From Paenibacillus agri (GTDB lineage Bacteria; Bacillota; Bacilli; Paenibacillales; Paenibacillaceae): a stretch of DNA of 64,000 nt. The stretch spans positions 186,001-250,000 of the forward strand of contig NZ_JABWCS010000221.1 in the NCBI RefSeq assembly GCF_013359945.1, written 5' to 3'. The translations under genes and the position numbers were made by a program. Positions 60,712 to 64,000 of the stretch are shown one piece after another (position 1 is the stretch's first letter; every line of letters begins with the position of its first letter). The notes under the pieces are model-generated. The model saw only the letters and a program-made list of their open reading frames with translations. It was not told the origin of the DNA and searched no databases.

Positions 60712-60757
60712 AAGCCGCTTGTTGCACGGATAATTTCCGTACAACAGGCGGCTTTTT
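60712..60757 (+). terminator. Intrinsic terminator of the MFS gene
   Basis: AAGCCGC(T)TGTTG(C)ACGGA pairs with TCCGT(A)CAACA(G)GCGGCTT, followed by T5. The rest of the 60676-61014 gap shows nothing else. Confidence 0.9.
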
Positions 60758-61014
60758 ATACAAATTGACGGGGAAGAAGTTGAAAGGACTTCTAAATTGT
60801 ACGGAAAAACGTTTGGAGCAGGACCGTTGCGGGTAAAAATAGTCAATAAACCAAGTTACCGCTACATAAACTGAAGTATAAAATAAGAGTAAGAGTAACG
60901 CAAAACGCATTTTGTCGCCAGTGGAGGTTCTGCGGTCATTGTTGCTTCCGCGTCAACGTAGCTTAGGCTTGTGAAGCTGGCTTTGCTGAAGCAAAGCAGT
61001 TAGGGGGGAGTGCC

Positions 61015-61611
61015 ATGAACAAGAATGACGAGGTGGAATATTGCAATCTGGAGCTGAGGTTTGAGAGAGAGCATATCCAGGACCTGATTAAGGATTTGAT
61101 TCAAGAAGGCTATTCCCTGTATTGGAGCGAGAACGAGAACGTCTTTGTTATATCCGTACGTACGGGACGCAAGCTGGTGAAGCTGCGCTTTCAGCGGATT
61201 AAGGAGGGCTACAAGCTGGTCGGAGACTACATGATCCGCGATGCCCGCCTGTCCGAGTGGATGGAAAAGCTGATCGGTGACAAGCGGGGCCACGCCATCG
61301 TCAAACGGTTCCGCGACCGGCAGATTATTATTGAGAATATTTTATTCGGTGAAGTGATCCGGCTTGTAGAAATCTCCGGCTATCAGCAGCGTGTGCTATT
61401 CCAGAAGGGGCCACTGTTGACCGATCAGGAGCTGACAAAGCTGTTCTACTCGGTGGAAGGTGAGGAACGCATTCGTTCTTGCCGGATTGAGGTTGACGAA
61501 CAGCTGGACCTGCTGAATGAGGCGCTGTCTACCGGGGATGCCGTACAGGCTGCTCAGTGCAGAGAAAAGCTTGCCTTACTGACCAAGGAATTGAACATGC
61601 TGGAATGGTGA
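61015..61611 (+). CDS. Conserved-type cytoplasmic protein of unknown function
   Basis: 198 residues, soluble and highly charged. Alpha/beta N-terminal half (EYCNLELRFEREHIQDLIKD, VFVISVRTGRKLVKLRF) and a helical C terminus (LNEALSTGDAVQAAQCREKL). ATG 61015 follows GGGGGGAGTGCC, a strong site. No domain recognised; about 350 bases before gndA with a weak hairpin between, so probably a separate unit. Confidence 0.75.
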   Translation: MNKNDEVEYCNLELRFEREHIQDLIKDLIQEGYSLYWSENENVFVISVRTGRKLVKLRFQRIKEGYKLVGDYMIRDARLSEWMEKLIGDKRGHAIVKRFRDRQIIIENILFGEVIRLVEISGYQQRVLFQKGPLLTDQELTKLFYSVEGEERIRSCRIEVDEQLDLLNEALSTGDAVQAAQCREKLALLTKELNMLEW

Positions 61612-61636
61612 ATGCGGACAGCAAGAGCAGACCCTG

Positions 61637-61662
61637 AGGCACCCTGTGGTTGGGGTGTCTTC
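61637..61662 (+). terminator. Weak hairpin after the unknown gene
   Basis: AGGCACCC/GGGGTGTCT with a short loop and a T-poor tail (TCTGTTTG). The rest of 61663-61958 holds no clear operator or riboswitch. Confidence 0.4.
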
Positions 61663-61958
61663 TGTTTGTGCTGAATTTATAAGTTCAGGGGGTTCACTTC
61701 TGTGCGTAAAAACGTTAAAATAGTCATTGTGAATCTATTCCTGCCGAGAGCAAGAGAATAAAACGCTTTTCTATTTCGCCATGTGCTTTGCAGTCTCTGG
61801 CAAAGGGTGGTATTCTTACATATAGGCAAGTCAAGCTTGTCTATATTTCGACAGGAACGGACAGGCAGTATCTGCAATGGGAGACAATGCCGTTTCTTCT
61901 CGATTCTGCGAGAAAATGGATTTCACAAAAATATAGGGTGCAAAGGGTGGAGGACCAG

Positions 61959-63374
61959 ATGGCAAAACAACAAATCGGCGTTATTGGCTTGGCGGTAATG
62001 GGTAAGAACTTGGCTCTAAACATCGAGAGCAAAGGCTTTTCCGTATCGGTATTCAACCGTTCGCCTGAGAAGACTCATGAGCTTCTGAAAGAGGCAGAAG
62101 GTAAGAATTTGACAGGTGCCTTCTCCGTTGAGGAGTTTGTAGCTTCCTTAGAAACGCCGCGCAAAATTTTGATCATGGTACAAGCTGGTAAAGCAACTGA
62201 CGCGACAATTGAGTCCTTGCTGCCACATCTTGACCAAGGCGATATCATCATCGACGGAGGTAATGCTTACTTCCCTGATACTGTTCGTCGCAGCAAAGAT
62301 TTGGAAGAAAAAGGTTTCCGCTTCATCGGCGCAGGGGTATCCGGTGGTGAAGAAGGCGCACTTAAAGGACCTTCCATTATGCCAGGCGGACAAGAGAGCG
62401 CTTATAAGCTCGTAGAACCAATCTTGACAGCTATTTCCGCCAAAGTGGACGGAGAGGCTTGCTCTACATATATCGGACCGGACGGTGCTGGTCACTATGT
62501 GAAAATGGTGCACAACGGTATCGAGTACGGCGACATGCAGCTGATCTGTGAAGCATACCAACTGCTTAAAGATGTACTTGGTCTGGATGCAAAAGAACTT
62601 CACAGCATCTTCAAGGACTGGAACAGCGGCGAGCTGGACAGCTACCTGATCGAGATCACTACCGACATCTTCGCACAATATGACGCAGAAACCGGCAAGC
62701 CAATGGTGGATGTTATTCTTGACTCCGCTGGCCAAAAGGGTACTGGTAAATGGACAAGCCAAAGCTCGCTGGATCTTGGCGTGCCATTGTCCATGATCAC
62801 TGAATCGGTATTCTCCCGCTTCTTGTCTGCTATGAAGGATGAGCGTGTTGAAGCCAGCAAAGTGCTGAGCGGTCCTGAGACCACTCCATTCCAAGGCGAC
62901 AAAGCAGAGTTCATCGAGAACGTGCGTAAAGCATTGTTCGCAAGTAAAATCGTATCTTACGCACAAGGTTTTGCTCAACTGCGCGTAGCTTCCGATGAAT
63001 ACGGTTGGGATCTGAAATACGGCGAGCTGGCTAAAATCTGGCGCGGCGGTTGCATCATCCGTTCCCGTTTCCTTCAGAACATCACCGATGCTTACCAAAA
63101 CAACGCGGATCTGAAGAACCTGTTGCTTGATCCGTTCTTCAAGGACATCATGAGCTCTTACCAGGATGCTTGGCGTAAAGTTATCGCATCTGCGGTTACT
63201 CTTGGCGTTCCAGTTCCTGGATTCTCCAGCGCGCTGGCTTACTATGACAGCTACCGCACAGAGCGTCTGCCTGCGAACCTGCTTCAAGCACAACGCGATT
63301 ACTTCGGCGCTCACACCTTCAAACGTGTGGACAAAGAAGGCGTGTTCCACCACAACTGGTTGTCTGCTGAGTAA
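61959..63374 (+). CDS. gndA: 6-phosphogluconate dehydrogenase, decarboxylating
   Basis: 471 residues, standard for the long GndA form. N-terminal Rossmann fold GVIGLAVMGKNLALNI (NADP-binding, with NRS after strand 2), substrate motifs GAGVSGGEEGA and MVHNGIEYGDMQL (catalytic Lys and Glu) and the C-terminal tail RVDKEGVFHHNWL. Oxidative pentose-phosphate pathway: 6-phosphogluconate to ribulose 5-phosphate, CO2 and NADPH. Start ATG 61959, with GGTGGAGG six to eight bases upstream; the frame opens 57 codons earlier. Confidence 0.97.
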   Translation: MAKQQIGVIGLAVMGKNLALNIESKGFSVSVFNRSPEKTHELLKEAEGKNLTGAFSVEEFVASLETPRKILIMVQAGKATDATIESLLPHLDQGDIIIDGGNAYFPDTVRRSKDLEEKGFRFIGAGVSGGEEGALKGPSIMPGGQESAYKLVEPILTAISAKVDGEACSTYIGPDGAGHYVKMVHNGIEYGDMQLICEAYQLLKDVLGLDAKELHSIFKDWNSGELDSYLIEITTDIFAQYDAETGKPMVDVILDSAGQKGTGKWTSQSSLDLGVPLSMITESVFSRFLSAMKDERVEASKVLSGPETTPFQGDKAEFIENVRKALFASKIVSYAQGFAQLRVASDEYGWDLKYGELAKIWRGGCIIRSRFLQNITDAYQNNADLKNLLLDPFFKDIMSSYQDAWRKVIASAVTLGVPVPGFSSALAYYDSYRTERLPANLLQAQRDYFGAHTFKRVDKEGVFHHNWLSAE

Positions 63375-63400
63375 GACAATTGGCATAGCCGTAACGGGCG

Positions 63401-63446
63401 GCCCGGAAGGCCCTGCAACAAGGGGAGCCTTCCGGGCTTTTTTTAA
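63401..63446 (+). terminator. Intrinsic terminator of gndA
   Basis: GCCCGGAAGGC pairs with GCCTTCCGGGC, followed by T7. Confidence 0.92.
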
Positions 63447-63563
63447 AACTATATATTTTATCCCACATAATATCCCGCTTGGCGACAGGCCAAGGAAAGC
63501 CGATTGTCTAATCTTTTAACCCTGTGTTATGATATGACAAATGTCGCGGCTTGGAGGAACGCA

Positions 63564-64000
63564 ATGACTTCAAATAACATTATTCTAGTAGGCATGATGG
63601 CCACAGGAAAGTCTACGGTTGGAGCTATTTTAGCAGAGGAACTGGGCTATGAACTGGTCGACCTCGACCATGTCATTGCCGAGAGCGAAGACCGGAGTAT
63701 CCCAGAGATATTCGCAGAAGAAGGCGAAGGCTACTTCAGAAGACTTGAATCAGAAACGCTGGAGCGTATGCTGCAAGGGGAGAAACGAGTGATTTCCACA
63801 GGCGGAGGCGCTGTACTGGCTGCAGGAAATGCGGAACTAATGCTGGCTAACGGCTTGGTAGTGGCACTTACTGCCGATGAGGAAGAGATTCTGGCGCGGG
63901 TCAGTGAAAATCTGGATCGTCCGCTGCTCGCCGGCAACGCGAAGGAACGGATCGCACGCATCATGGAAGAACGCCGGGATGCTTACCGTTTTGCGCATTG
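63564..64000 (+). CDS. aroK: Shikimate kinase, 3' end cut by window
   Basis: 145 codons present. Walker A GMMATGKST (10-18), DLDHVIAE (shikimate-binding Asp), GEGYFRRLESE (Arg), STGGGAVL and the adenine-lid RPLL. Phosphorylates shikimate at O3, fifth step to chorismate. TTGGAGGAACGCA precedes ATG 63564. The family is about 170 residues, so roughly 20-25 residues are outside the window. Confidence 0.95.
   Translation, partial: MTSNNIILVGMMATGKSTVGAILAEELGYELVDLDHVIAESEDRSIPEIFAEEGEGYFRRLESETLERMLQGEKRVISTGGGAVLAAGNAELMLANGLVVALTADEEEILARVSENLDRPLLAGNAKERIARIMEERRDAYRFAH

Noticed and set aside
62148..63386. 412-codon open frame antisense to gndA
   Set aside because: Shadow of a strongly biased coding sequence; no ribosome-binding site, no recognisable domains, and gndA itself is certain.

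Overview
The window looks like chromosomal DNA of a Paenibacillus-type, low-to-mid G+C, endospore-forming Firmicute. The basis for this is a GH87 alpha-1,3-glucanase fragment, an SLH-anchored giant surface protein, strong AGGAGG ribosome-binding sites, frequent TTG/GTG starts, YitT, DUF3231, DUF1292 and DUF3892 proteins, and CysK/GndA/AroK most like Bacillales enzymes. About 57 protein genes, one tRNA (Val, GAC), one recombinase pseudogene, one acetyltransferase remnant and many intrinsic terminators can be supported. No rRNA, CRISPR array, intact prophage or intact IS was seen.

Layout. 1-9.5 kb: 3' end of a GH87 glucanase, cysK, a lipoprotein, a maltose-type O-acetyltransferase, a GH2 glycosidase divergent from an ArsR-type regulator with a matched pair of operator-like palindromes, a ROK regulator and an aldo/keto reductase. 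9.5-14.5 kb: accessory island with a LysR regulator, a decayed large serine recombinase, and one strikingly AT-rich gene encoding a SIR2 plus P-loop NTPase protein. That gene is the best candidate for an anti-phage system (SIR2-STAND / Avs5-like). 14.6-18 kb: an AAC(3)-family acetyltransferase, then an operon of NarL-type histidine kinase, response regulator and a YcnI (DUF1775) copper-binding-type membrane protein. 18-32 kb: chemoreceptor, membrane-anchored endonuclease/exonuclease/phosphatase-fold protein, SDR and LysR, GH36 alpha-galactosidase, TetR, nitroreductase, SGNH hydrolase, methionine aminopeptidase, Rrf2 regulator and a GNAT.

32-46 kb: catechol-dioxygenase-like VOC protein, two-gene ThrE-type exporter, CPA1 antiporter, a LexA-boxed Y-family polymerase, and a Fur-boxed iron module (siderophore-binding lipoprotein plus an AraC regulator carrying a homologous binding domain). 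It ends with a small gene behind a Zur-like perfect palindrome, a pgsA gene and tRNA-Val. 46-51 kb: a 1305-residue secreted phosphoesterase / cadherin-like / LamG / SLH protein, with a HupE/UreJ-type membrane protein upstream. 51-64 kb: site-2 protease homolog, two stalk-domain secreted proteins, GNAT, MBL hydrolase, DUF1292 protein, arginine-type decarboxylase, MFS transporter, gndA and the start of aroK (cut by the window end).

Recurring themes are metal homeostasis (YcnI, Fur and Zur-like boxes, HupE-like protein), surface carbohydrate use (GH87, GH2, GH36) and unusual translation starts. Three genes appear to use ACG or ATT starts behind good Shine-Dalgarno sequences, and the SLH gene has a tandem ATG-TAG start-stop leader. 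All functional calls come from reading motifs by eye; no database search was run.
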